A model generated the notes under the pieces. That model was given only the letters and a program-made list of their open reading frames with translations, did not search any database and had not been told where the DNA came from. Positions 43,553 to 51,260 of a stretch of DNA of 64,000 nt are shown here, in pieces. The translations under genes and the position numbers were made by a program. Within the stretch, counting starts at the first letter, position 1. Every line of letters begins with the position of its first letter. The DNA is taken from positions 11,347 to 75,346 of the forward strand of contig JANNFI010000004.1 of assembly GCA_031379665.1 (NCBI GenBank), in the 5' to 3' direction. The DNA comes from SZUA-254 sp031379665 (GTDB lineage Bacteria > Bacteroidota > Ignavibacteria > UBA10030 > SZUA-254).

Positions 43553-45297
43553 CACAACCGCCCCGCAACGACCACCACTCCCTTGAGGCTCATTGCTTCG
43601 ACCCCTGACCCATCCACCGCATCGAGCAGGACGACGTACACACCGATCGGCGCCCTCCGGCCCGCGTCATCGTACCCGTTCCAGGCGAACGAGCCGGTCC
43701 CCGTGGCGTAGACACCCTCGGCCAACGTCCTGACCGGCCGACCCTCCCTGTCGTAGATCCTGATCCTCGCGATCACCGGGCCGTCTCCGAGTCGGTACCC
43801 GATGACGGTAACGTCTTCGAACCCATCGCCGTCGGGGGAGAAGGGGTTCGGATCGCAGCGCAGCCTGTCGTCCGTCGGGACACGGTCTGCGGCGAGAGTA
43901 TTTCGAAATCCCGGCGTTCCACCTGATCCTCCCGCCGATGTTCCCCAATTCCACGGACCGCTGCCGCCCGACCCCGATTCGATCCGTTCGAGGGAACGTC
44001 CCCGGGTTTCGTCGAGCGCGGGTGTATGCCATTCCGGGACGTAGTCGAGGCGATCGATCGTTCCGCCAGCCTCGTCCGAGAGGATGAGGTGGTCGCCGTC
44101 ATTATTGAGCGAGAAGGCGCGCAAACCTCCGATCACGCGGACAGCGTCCGGAATCTCCGGGTAATGGGTCGCCATTGCGGTGTCGGGTGAGCACAGAAGA
44201 TATCCGCCCGGTTCGAGGAGTATTGCTGCGGTCCCGAGTCTGCCGCCTGTCGAATCGTCCTCGTCGTCGGTAAGGCGCCAGGCGCCCAGGTCGATTGTCT
44301 CTCCCGAACGATTGAAGAGCTCCACGTATTCGGCCTTCCCCGCGAGTGGATCATACATGATCTCGTTGACCACGATGCTCAGGGGCGCTGCCACGGCACC
44401 GAGGCGGACGCTTGCCGTGTCGTTCGCAGAGATCATATCAGGACCGGACGTGACGAATGCGAACACCGTGAGCGATCCGGATCCCGGACGTATGAACGTG
44501 AATTCATACGCCACCGAGTCTCCCGGCGGGACCCGTCCGGCGTCGATCGATCCCTGCGGTCCACTCTGATCGGGAGCGCCGTCGCCGTCGATGTCGAGCC
44601 CCCAGGCCAGTTGCACGCCTGCGACCTCAGCGAACCCCGAGTTCACGATAACCCCGCCGCAGACTATTTCATCCCCGGGAAGCGGATGGGCGGGAGAGGT
44701 CAGCAGGGGCCCTAGCGCGATGTCCCGGCCGGGCCGGCCCGACACTGAGATGTCGTCCAGACGGATGGTTCCCGTCGCCCCGCTCCCGTCGCCCGCGACG
44801 GTCCAGCGAAGGCGGACCTCAGGCCGGCCCGCCAACCATTCGGGGAGGGTGATCCGACGATCGACATACGATGTGACGCGCGGGGGCTGCAGGGCTCCGC
44901 CCTCGATGGGGACGAAAGATGTCCCACCGTCGGTGGAGGCGAGGAGCACGACCGATGCGTCGTGCGTGGCCGATCTCCGTTCCTTCCAATCAAGGACGCA
45001 TTCCCGCCAGTCCGAGAGGTCGAGCGGCGCTGAGGTTAGCGTCTGTACAACGGTGGCATTTGTGCCGAGGACGCAGCAAGGGGGAGAATAGGCCCCGGAC
45101 GTCGAGATCGAGAAATCCCCGTCCGGATCGCGGGCCGACGACGCGCTCCAACCGGCTGGCAGTTGGGGAGGCGACGAGGAGTCAAATCGTTCATTAAACG
45201 GGTGGGGGGCGGTTTGCGCCACGATAATGGCTGGCAGGAGGACCATCGTTGGAGCCAGGAAGGCGCTGAGGATTCCGATGATTCTGAAAATATGCAC
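43552..45297 (-). CDS. Secreted lamin-tail-domain protein with FlgD-like/T9SS C-terminal domain
   Basis: 581 residues. An N-terminal signal peptide (MHIFRIIGILSAFLAPTMVLLPAIIVAQ) is followed by a jelly-roll-like region (about 30-190, with ATDGG-type repeats near STDGGTSF). A CARDB-like region lies at about 195-295. The lamin-tail domain is at about 302-420 (IVVNEIMYDPLAGKAEYVELFNRSG, INNDGDHLIL-like LNNDGDHLILSD). The C-terminal FlgD-Ig-like domain begins CDPNPFSPDGDGFEDVTVIGY (about 477) and ends with the APIGVYVVLLDAVDG strand. The last part fits the gliding/T9SS sorting superfamily. The product is likely exported to the surface; ligand or activity is unknown. Monocistronic. Confidence 0.82.
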   Translation of the reverse strand: MHIFRIIGILSAFLAPTMVLLPAIIVAQTAPHPFNERFDSSSPPQLPAGWSASSARDPDGDFSISTSGAYSPPCCVLGTNATVVQTLTSAPLDLSDWRECVLDWKERRSATHDASVVLLASTDGGTSFVPIEGGALQPPRVTSYVDRRITLPEWLAGRPEVRLRWTVAGDGSGATGTIRLDDISVSGRPGRDIALGPLLTSPAHPLPGDEIVCGGVIVNSGFAEVAGVQLAWGLDIDGDGAPDQSGPQGSIDAGRVPPGDSVAYEFTFIRPGSGSLTVFAFVTSGPDMISANDTASVRLGAVAAPLSIVVNEIMYDPLAGKAEYVELFNRSGETIDLGAWRLTDDEDDSTGGRLGTAAILLEPGGYLLCSPDTAMATHYPEIPDAVRVIGGLRAFSLNNDGDHLILSDEAGGTIDRLDYVPEWHTPALDETRGRSLERIESGSGGSGPWNWGTSAGGSGGTPGFRNTLAADRVPTDDRLRCDPNPFSPDGDGFEDVTVIGYRLGDGPVIARIRIYDREGRPVRTLAEGVYATGTGSFAWNGYDDAGRRAPIGVYVVLLDAVDGSGVEAMSLKGVVVVAGRL

Positions 45298-45342
45298 GAT
45301 ACACCTACGAGTCTGAGGTTTTCGATGGATGGGGGCGGTCGG

Positions 45343-45373
45343 GTTATATATGAAATCCGGGGGCGCGAGACAA
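45343..45373 (-). promoter_or_regulatory. Probable promoter of the lamin-tail gene
   Basis: Minus strand TTG (complement of 45371-45373), 20-nt spacer, TATATAAC (complement of 45343-45350). Divergent from the outer-membrane barrel promoter. Confidence 0.45.
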
Positions 45374-45464
45374 TAGCCGGATGGGGTCCTCCACCCGGGG
45401 CTCCGTCACCCAAAATTTACCCTCCGGCGACAGATTTCGACGTTCCCGGCGTGATCGGCATCAT

Positions 45465-45493
45465 TTGTTTACAGTTCATATTTTGTATATTTT
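45465..45493 (+). promoter_or_regulatory. Probable promoter of the barrel/glycosyltransferase/regulator unit
   Basis: TTG (45465-45467), 18-nt spacer, TATATTTT (45486-45493). Leader of about 32 nt. Confidence 0.5.
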
Positions 45494-45530
45494 GAAAACC
45501 TTAACAGTCGGCCCCACTCAACCACCATAC

Positions 45531-46475
45531 ATGCCCATCGCCGAAAGACCGCATTCCCGGTACCTGCGCCTCGTTCTCCCGCTATTCCTTCTCTGCACGG
45601 GGGTGGTCAGCTCAGGTGAACCTGACCCTGCGACATCGCCGGGGCTTGGCTCGCTTTCGCGTCACACTGCACCCACGTTGAGTGATCTATCACCCCTGCA
45701 GGAGGGTGAGACCGATATGGCCCAATCGCGGTGGTGGAGCCGGTTCTATGGCGCCGGACTCTACGACACCCGGTGGGAGGGATGGTTCATCCAGTCGTTC
45801 TTCCAACAAGGGTACGACCTCATGCCGGACCGCGTCCTGAGCCTCTATGGCATCGGTTGGTTGACGGCCGACACGCGGTCGACCGGTGCAGGCCCTGCGC
45901 CCACGATCATCTCTGACAATGTCCTCATCCTCGGGGTCGGGTTGCGGTACCGGCCATCCCGCTTTTTCTGGATCGACGCTCAGGAGGGCATTGGCATCGA
46001 CCTGATCGAACGAAGCGGTATGAGCACCACACGCAATGATTTCAGGCTCGTCGCGACGGGTGGCACGGGTATCTATCCCGAGTTCAGGGTGCACGACGAC
46101 CTCCAGGCGCCCCTGACACTGATGGCGGACTGCTTCGGATCCTCGGGATATTATTCCCGGTACGAGAATATGATCACCTATCTCCAGGGCAGGCTGGGCC
46201 TGAGGGCCGGAGAGGTCTCACGGATGTTCCTGGACGTCTACCTCCGCGGTGATGCGGTGTTCGACACCGACGGCGAATTCTACAACAACCTCTTCGAGAT
46301 CGGCCCCGGGCTCCGGTTCACGCCCGATCCCGAGTGGGGCCTCTTCCTGATGGTCGAATACCGGCGCGGTTTCTACGCCGACTACACCGAAGTGATGAGT
46401 CAGACCAGGGCGCTTTACTATCCGGCGCAGTACAACGCCGTCCGGTTCATCGTCGTACTGGACCGGGAATTCTGA
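45531..46475 (+). CDS. Outer-membrane beta-barrel protein, NfrA C-terminal-domain-like
   Basis: 314 residues. A signal peptide (PHSRYLRLVLPLFLLCTGVVSSGEP) precedes a 40-residue linker. A barrel-like region (about 65-314) of alternating aromatic and glycine strands follows, with WWSRFYGAGLYDTRWEGWF, DNVLILGVGLRYRPSRFFWIDAQEG, YLQGRLGLRAGEVSRMFLDVYLRGD and YNNLFEIGPGLRF, ending in EF (terminal aromatic, typical for outer-membrane barrels). By eye this matches the C-terminal part of NfrA, the phage N4 receptor; E. coli NfrA has a long N-terminal TPR region that is absent here. It sits 2 bp before an NfrB-like glycosyltransferase, the strongest support. It is likely the outer-membrane exit for a polysaccharide. 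The start is ATG 45531. Confidence 0.6.
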   Translation: MPIAERPHSRYLRLVLPLFLLCTGVVSSGEPDPATSPGLGSLSRHTAPTLSDLSPLQEGETDMAQSRWWSRFYGAGLYDTRWEGWFIQSFFQQGYDLMPDRVLSLYGIGWLTADTRSTGAGPAPTIISDNVLILGVGLRYRPSRFFWIDAQEGIGIDLIERSGMSTTRNDFRLVATGGTGIYPEFRVHDDLQAPLTLMADCFGSSGYYSRYENMITYLQGRLGLRAGEVSRMFLDVYLRGDAVFDTDGEFYNNLFEIGPGLRFTPDPEWGLFLMVEYRRGFYADYTEVMSQTRALYYPAQYNAVRFIVVLDREF

Positions 46476-46477
46476 CC

Positions 46478-47881
46478 ATGATCGAATGGCTGATCGGATT
46501 CTTCAGGTCCTCGTACGACGAGCTCTACCTCGCGACACTCCTCGTCGCGATGTTTCTCTTCCTGAGCGGCCTCGACGACATCTTCATCGACGTCTACTAC
46601 TGGTTCCACCATCTCTTCGCGCGGAAGAAATTCAACAAGTACCAAGACGAGAGCCCGGAACGGCTTCACCAGGTCCCCGAAAAACCGACGGCGATATTCA
46701 TCCCCGCCTGGCACGAGTCCGACGTCATTGAGCAGATGCTGACCCACGCGGTCGGCACGATCCAGTACAAAAATTACGACGTGTTCGTCGGGGTGTATCC
46801 GAACGATCCCGAGACGATCCTCCGCGTCGAGGCGGTCAGCAAGCGGGTCCCCAACGTCCACGCAGTCATCTCGGACCGGCCCGGCCCGACGACGAAGGCG
46901 GACAACCTGAACCAGATCCACGCCGGGATGCTCCGCTGGGAGAACAAGACCGGGATCCGGTACGACATCATCGTGATGCACGACGCCGAAGACGTGATCC
47001 ACCCGCTCTCGCTCAAGATCGACAACGTCTTCATCCCCGAGTATGATATGGTGCAGATGCCGGTCTACCCCCTGCACACCAGCCACGCCCACCTGGTCCA
47101 CTGGACCTATTCGGACGAGTTCGCGGAGCACCACACCAAGGACGTCCTCGTCCGGCAGTATTTCAGCGGATTCGTCCCATCGGCGGGGGTGGGGACGGCG
47201 TTCAACCGGTGGATCATCGAGTTCATCGGCACATCGTACGCCAGAAATATCTTCCGTGCGAAGTCGCTCACCGAAGATTACGACCTTGCGCTGCGGCTCG
47301 CCCTCGGGAAGGCCAACCTTCTCTTCGCCTACAAACCGTTCGGCATCGACTGCGGTACGCGGGGATATTTCCCCCACACGATGAAGGCGTCGATCCGCCA
47401 GAAGAGCCGCTGGATCATGGGGATCTGCCTCCAGGCATGGAAGACGATCGGCTGGAAGGGGGATGGAAGGTTCCGGTTCATTCTCTATCGCGACCGCAAG
47501 GCCATCCTGTCGAACACCATCAATTTCTTCGCCTACATCGTCGTACTCTACCTGATGATCTACGAGGCGATCCGGTTCGGTTTTGCGGCGTACCAGCAGC
47601 TCCCCCCGATCGTGGTGAAGGGGACGATGCTCTGGAACCTCGTCGTCATCGACAGCCTGATCATGCTCTGGCGGATTTTCCACCGTTTCGTGTCGGTACG
47701 CCGGGTATACGGCCTCTGGCCCGGCATCCTGAGCGTTTTCCGGCTCCCGATCTCGAACGTCATTAATTTTACCGCGACGGGGAGGGCGCTCCTCCACTTC
47801 TTCAGGGCGATGATCAGGAAGAAAGACCTTGAGTGGGAGAAGACGGCGCACACATTCCCGACGCACATCCACCATCACTGA
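46478..47881 (+). CDS. NfrB-like membrane glycosyltransferase (GT2)
   Basis: 467 residues. A transmembrane helix (about 18-38) is followed by the cytoplasmic GT2 domain: AIFIPAWHESDVIEQML, VGVYPNDPETI, the metal-binding DAED (about 169-172), and the TEDYDLALRLA and QKSRWIMGI blocks near 267 and 310 that correspond to TED and QxxRW of processive synthases. Two or three membrane helices lie at about 345-395, with a short His-rich tail. E. coli NfrB continues with a C-terminal regulatory region (MshEN-type, c-di-GMP responsive) that is absent here. It probably polymerises a sugar for export through the upstream barrel. The sugar is unknown. Confidence 0.75.
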   Translation: MIEWLIGFFRSSYDELYLATLLVAMFLFLSGLDDIFIDVYYWFHHLFARKKFNKYQDESPERLHQVPEKPTAIFIPAWHESDVIEQMLTHAVGTIQYKNYDVFVGVYPNDPETILRVEAVSKRVPNVHAVISDRPGPTTKADNLNQIHAGMLRWENKTGIRYDIIVMHDAEDVIHPLSLKIDNVFIPEYDMVQMPVYPLHTSHAHLVHWTYSDEFAEHHTKDVLVRQYFSGFVPSAGVGTAFNRWIIEFIGTSYARNIFRAKSLTEDYDLALRLALGKANLLFAYKPFGIDCGTRGYFPHTMKASIRQKSRWIMGICLQAWKTIGWKGDGRFRFILYRDRKAILSNTINFFAYIVVLYLMIYEAIRFGFAAYQQLPPIVVKGTMLWNLVVIDSLIMLWRIFHRFVSVRRVYGLWPGILSVFRLPISNVINFTATGRALLHFFRAMIRKKDLEWEKTAHTFPTHIHHH

Positions 47882-47907
47882 TTCCAGGCACAAGCGAAAG
47901 GGCAGGA

Positions 47908-48282
47908 GTGACCAAGACCTCAAAAGTACGCATACTCTGCGTCGACGACGAACACGCGATCCGGACGCTCCTGCAGAGCCAGCTCGAGCAGGAGGGGTAT
48001 GATGTGGACATCGCCGACGACGGCGATGTGGCGATCGCCAAGCTCGGGGCGTCGGCGTTCGACGTCATCCTCCTGGACATCAGGATGCCGAAGGTGGGTG
48101 GGATCGACGTCCTCAGGCACATCCGCGACAGCGACATCAAGTCCCGCGTCATCATGCTGACGGCCGTCGACGACCTCACGATCGCGATGGAGTCGGTCCG
48201 ACTCGGGGCGAGCGACTACCTCACCAAGCCGTTCGACACCGAAGACCTCTTCAGCGCCATCCGGCGGCTCAGTTCAAGCTGA
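47908..48282 (+). CDS. Receiver-only response regulator
   Basis: 124-residue CheY-like receiver. ILCVDDEHA holds the acidic pair, VILLDIRMPKVGG the phospho-acceptor Asp (about 58), IMLTAVDD the Thr, and LTKPFDTEDLF the Lys. No output domain. The GTG start (after GGCAGGA, a good Shine-Dalgarno match, uncommon in this window) lies 26 bp behind the glycosyltransferase stop, so co-transcription is likely. It may control the glycosyltransferase or barrel by protein contact; that is inference. A longer in-frame start inside the previous gene is rejected. It resembles the receiver at 21.3 kb. Confidence 0.85.
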   Translation: MTKTSKVRILCVDDEHAIRTLLQSQLEQEGYDVDIADDGDVAIAKLGASAFDVILLDIRMPKVGGIDVLRHIRDSDIKSRVIMLTAVDDLTIAMESVRLGASDYLTKPFDTEDLFSAIRRLSSS

Positions 48283-48333
48283 CCGGTCGGGCATCGGCCG
48301 ACAGGCGTCCGGGAGGGTGCTGCGTCCCCGTTG

Positions 48334-48364
48334 TTGATTTTCTGGAGTGGTCTCCGTATACTGG
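48334..48364 (+). promoter_or_regulatory. Promoter of SRP RNA
   Basis: TTG (48334-48336), 20-nt spacer, TATACTGG (48357-48364). Initiation about 6 nt later falls at the SRP RNA 5' end. Confidence 0.6.
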
Positions 48365-48370
48365 ACCGAA

Positions 48371-48468
48371 GGCCAAGTCCCGTGCAATGAACTGCCTCCG
48401 AACCCCGCCAGGTCCGGAAGGAAGCAACGGTAGGATGTCACGTTCGTGTGACACGGGGTAGCTTGGCC
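48371..48468 (+). ncRNA. ffs: Signal recognition particle RNA (4.5S-type, ffs)
   Basis: The 98-nt sequence folds into one long hairpin. The ends GGCCAAG and CTTGGCC pair. The apical domain has the universally conserved GGTCCGGAAGGAAGCA with the GGAA tetraloop and the asymmetric ACTG/AGCA-type internal loop that binds Ffh. The size fits the short bacterial form. A small extra hairpin GTCACG/CGTGTGAC lies on the 3' side. No clear terminator follows. Confidence 0.93.
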
Positions 48469-48561
48469 TTCAATATTTATCCCGCCTGATTCGCCGTACT
48501 AACCCCATTTTCAGGCATATTCAACCATCCGCGAAGAGATTCCGGATGGACAGAGATTCCG

Positions 48562-48592
48562 TTGCGAGAAACCGAAAAAATACTTACATTTC
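48562..48592 (+). promoter_or_regulatory. Promoter of the RNase E/G gene
   Basis: TTG (48562-48564), 20-nt spacer, TACATTTC (48585-48592). The start of transcription is predicted near 48598, giving a leader of about 270 nt. Confidence 0.6.
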
Positions 48593-48866
48593 GGTGACTT
48601 GTTTTAAGTAATCCTCTAAAATCACCCACATTACATCACACTAATGTTAGCTGCGCCGGCAACAGGTCCCTGGTCAACGATGCTGGGTTATCTCTTTCTG
48701 AAGATTGTTTCCCCCCTCGCGGGTGAAATCCCTGCTTCGTTCCGGTTCCTTGCCCCGACCTCGACACGCGGGCAACGTTGCATCACGACGGCGGCTCTCA
48801 CGGCATCTCCATTCCCTGACGACAGGGAAGGACTCCCGGGGAGCCACAGCGAACGAAGAGCGACCT
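48593..48866 (+). promoter_or_regulatory. Long 5' leader of the RNase E/G gene
   Basis: About 270 nt lie between the promoter and the start codon. A perfect 7-bp stem TTCCCTG/CAGGGAA with an ACGA loop is at 48812-48829, followed by a CTCCC/GGGGAG pairing just before the start. Such a leader fits autoregulation of RNase E-type enzymes by cleavage of their own mRNA. The preceding 48469-48561 holds nothing I could identify. Confidence 0.4.
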
Positions 48867-50600
48867 ATGAGAAAAGAAATCATCATCAATGCCACCGCAA
48901 ACGAAATAAGGATTGCGATCACCGAAGACAGAGGGCTCGCTGAGCTCTATGTCGAAACCCCTGAAAAAGAAAGGCTCGTAGGGGACATCTACCTCGGGAA
49001 AGTCGCCAAGGTCATGCCCGGCATCCGTGCCGCGTTCGTGGACCTTGGACTGAAGCAGGACGCCTTCCTCCATTTCTCCGACATCGGAGACACCCTGAAC
49101 GAATATTCATCCCTCCTCGACGAGGATTCCGATGTCGATACCGACGACGGACCCGATGAGGGCGATGACGGGCCGCAACCCGGCTCCGCCACCCAGGCCC
49201 AGCCGGCCAGGACGGCACAGCCGCCGCCATATCGCGACCAAAACCGGCGGGGCAGCCCGGACAACGAGCGGGGCCGGGACAACGGACGAGGGCGGGACAA
49301 CGAGCGCGGCCGGGACAGCGGGCGCGGCCGGGATAACGGGCGAGGCCGGGACAGCGGGCGCAGCCAGTTCCCCATCCCGGACATCGCGAAGGGTCAGGAC
49401 ATCATCGTCCAGGTGACCAAGGAGCCGGTCGCCAAAAAGGGTGTGAGGGTCACCTCCGAGATCTCACTCCCCGGGAGGTTCCTCGTCCTCCTTCCCTTCG
49501 ACGGCAAAATCGGCATCTCCAAGAAGATGAACAACTTCAAGGAGAAGCGTCGACTGCGTCACATTCTTCGCGGAATCCTTCCCCCCGGTTTCGGCGTCAT
49601 CGTCCGCACCGTCGCCCACGACCAGGAGGAAGCGACCCTCCGGCAGGACCTCGAGTCGCTCCTGTCGACGTGGAAGGACATCCAGCAGACGCTGAAAAAC
49701 ACTCAGGCGCCCGCGGTGCTCTACAAGGACATGGCCACCACGTCGAGCGTCATCCGGGACCACTTCACCGATTCGGTCGAGAGGGTCGTGGTCGATTCCA
49801 AGAAACTCCACAAGGATATTCGATCGTATCTCGAGACGAGCTCGCCGGCGCTGGTCGAAAAGGTCGAGTTCTACAATGAACGGGAGCCGATCTTCGACGC
49901 CTACGGGATCGAGAAGGAGATCGCCGTCTGCCTGAGCCCCAAAGTCTGGATGAAGAGCGGCGGCTACCTGATTATCGAACAGACCGAAGCGATGGTCGTG
50001 GTCGACGTCAACAGTGGCCGGTACGCCGCCAAGCGGGAGCAGGAGCTCAATTCGCTTCGGACCAACCTCGAAGCCGCTCGGGAACTCTGCCGCCAACTCC
50101 GTCTCCGGGACCTCGGGGGCATCATCGTTGCGGACTTCATCGACCTGGATGACGAGCGGAACCGGAGGAAGGTCTTCGATGAACTCCGGAAGGAGTTCCG
50201 GAAAGACCGCGCGAAGGTCACCGTCCTGCCGATGACGGAGATCGGGCTCGTGCAGGTCACGCGCCAGCGGATACGCCAGAGCGTCCTCCACAACTTCAGC
50301 GAGGCGTGCCCGGTGTGCGGCGGGGGAGGGCTCGTGGCCACCCGCTCGAGCGTCGTCAATTCGATCGAACGGGGCGTGAAGCGGTTCAAGGCGGAAACAG
50401 GCGAGTTCAGGCTGCAGATCACCGTCCACCCGACGCTTGCGGACTACCTGCGCGAGGGGAGCTTCAACCGGCTAAGGAAGATGATGGTCAAGTACAGGAT
50501 TCTGCTCTCGACCGATCCCGACCCGAAATGCCCTGCATCAGAATTCAAATTCTATTCGCCGAAGCAGGACAAGGACATCACTCAGGAATTCAAAGGATAA
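48867..50600 (+). CDS. rng: Ribonuclease E/G with Arg/Gly/Asp repeat insertion
   Basis: 577 residues. The opening MRKEIIINATANEIRIAITEDRGLAELYVE and GDIYLGKVAKVMPGIRAAFVDLGLKQDAFLHFSDI form the first half of the S1 region. Residues about 90-170 are an insertion: an acidic part, then six 6-residue repeats of Asp-Asn/Ser-Glu/Gly-Arg-Gly-Arg (about 132-167). The S1 domain resumes at QDIIVQVTKEPVAKKGVRVTSEISLPGRFLVLLP. The catalytic DNase-I-like region has VVVDVNSGR and GGIIVADFIDLDDE, and the zinc link is CPVCGGGG (about 482-488). There is no long C-terminal degradosome scaffold, so it is RNase G-like in length. It processes rRNA and mRNA. ATG 48867 gives the family start; the longer upstream frame is leader. 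Confidence 0.9.
   Translation: MRKEIIINATANEIRIAITEDRGLAELYVETPEKERLVGDIYLGKVAKVMPGIRAAFVDLGLKQDAFLHFSDIGDTLNEYSSLLDEDSDVDTDDGPDEGDDGPQPGSATQAQPARTAQPPPYRDQNRRGSPDNERGRDNGRGRDNERGRDSGRGRDNGRGRDSGRSQFPIPDIAKGQDIIVQVTKEPVAKKGVRVTSEISLPGRFLVLLPFDGKIGISKKMNNFKEKRRLRHILRGILPPGFGVIVRTVAHDQEEATLRQDLESLLSTWKDIQQTLKNTQAPAVLYKDMATTSSVIRDHFTDSVERVVVDSKKLHKDIRSYLETSSPALVEKVEFYNEREPIFDAYGIEKEIAVCLSPKVWMKSGGYLIIEQTEAMVVVDVNSGRYAAKREQELNSLRTNLEAARELCRQLRLRDLGGIIVADFIDLDDERNRRKVFDELRKEFRKDRAKVTVLPMTEIGLVQVTRQRIRQSVLHNFSEACPVCGGGGLVATRSSVVNSIERGVKRFKAETGEFRLQITVHPTLADYLREGSFNRLRKMMVKYRILLSTDPDPKCPASEFKFYSPKQDKDITQEFKG
49260..49367 (+). repeat. Six 18-bp tandem repeats inside the RNase E/G gene
   Basis: Six in-frame copies, each encoding Asp-Asn/Ser-Glu/Gly-Arg-Gly-Arg, the last ending Ser-Gln. 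Copies differ mainly at synonymous and Asn/Ser or Glu/Gly positions, indicating selection for the peptide after duplication. Confidence 0.9.
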
Positions 50601-50612
50601 ACCGACACGCCA

Positions 50613-51257
50613 ATGAAGATTTTCATTGATTCCGCAAACCTCGATGAAATCAAAGGCGCAGCGTCGATGGGCATCCTCGACGGCGTCACCACCAATCCCA
50701 GTCTCGTCGCGAAGGAGGGGGTGGAATTCCGGGACCTTCTGAAAGAGATCTGCGCCATCGTCCAGGGCGACATCAGCGCCGAGGTCATCTCGACCGAGGT
50801 CGCAGGGATGCTGAAGGAGGGCCGTGAGCTCGCGAAGATCCACGACAACATCGTCGTGAAGGTTCCCCTCACCGAGGACGGGCTCCGCGCGGTCAAGACG
50901 TTCAAGGCGGAGGGGATCCGCACCAACGTGACGCTCTGCTTCTCCCCGAACCAGGCGCTCCTGGCGGCCAAGGCCGGAGCCTACATCATCAGCCCGTTCG
51001 TGGGGCGGCTCGACGACATCAGCACCAACGGGATGGACCTGATCCAGCAGATCCTGACGATCTACTGGAACTACCAGTACGACACGCAGGTGCTGGTGGC
51101 CAGCATCCGCCACCCGATGCACGTGGTCGAATCCGCCACGATGGGGGCACACCTCGCCACGATGCCATACAAGGTCCTCACCGGACTCCTGAAGCACCCG
51201 CTGACCGACATCGGGCTCGAACGTTTCCTCGCTGACTGGAAAAAGGCGGCCCTCTAG
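50613..51257 (+). CDS. Transaldolase-like / fructose-6-phosphate aldolase (TalC subfamily)
   Basis: 214 residues, a short TIM-barrel of the transaldolase-C family. MKIFIDSANLDEIKGAASMGILDGVTTNPSLVAKEG is the family start. The Schiff-base Lys is in NIVVKVPLTEDGLRA (about 86), and NVTLCFSPNQALLAAKAGAYIISPFVGRLDDI follows. It moves or releases dihydroxyacetone units in the pentose phosphate pathway; whether transaldolase or F6P aldolase activity dominates depends on one or two active-site residues I cannot settle by eye. It is 12 bp after the RNase gene and 3 bp before gcvT. Confidence 0.9.
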   Translation: MKIFIDSANLDEIKGAASMGILDGVTTNPSLVAKEGVEFRDLLKEICAIVQGDISAEVISTEVAGMLKEGRELAKIHDNIVVKVPLTEDGLRAVKTFKAEGIRTNVTLCFSPNQALLAAKAGAYIISPFVGRLDDISTNGMDLIQQILTIYWNYQYDTQVLVASIRHPMHVVESATMGAHLATMPYKVLTGLLKHPLTDIGLERFLADWKKAAL

Positions 51258-51260
51258 CCG

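Noticed and set aside
48705..48866. In-frame extension of the RNase E/G gene upstream of 48867
   Set aside because: The translated extension is Arg/Ser/Pro-rich with no family similarity, and the recognisable N-terminus begins at ATG 48867. The stretch has stem-loops, better read as leader.
49260..49367. Regular 18-bp repeats could suggest a CRISPR array
   Set aside because: Repeats are directly adjacent with no spacers, are in frame with the RNase gene and encode a periodic peptide. No cas genes are present.
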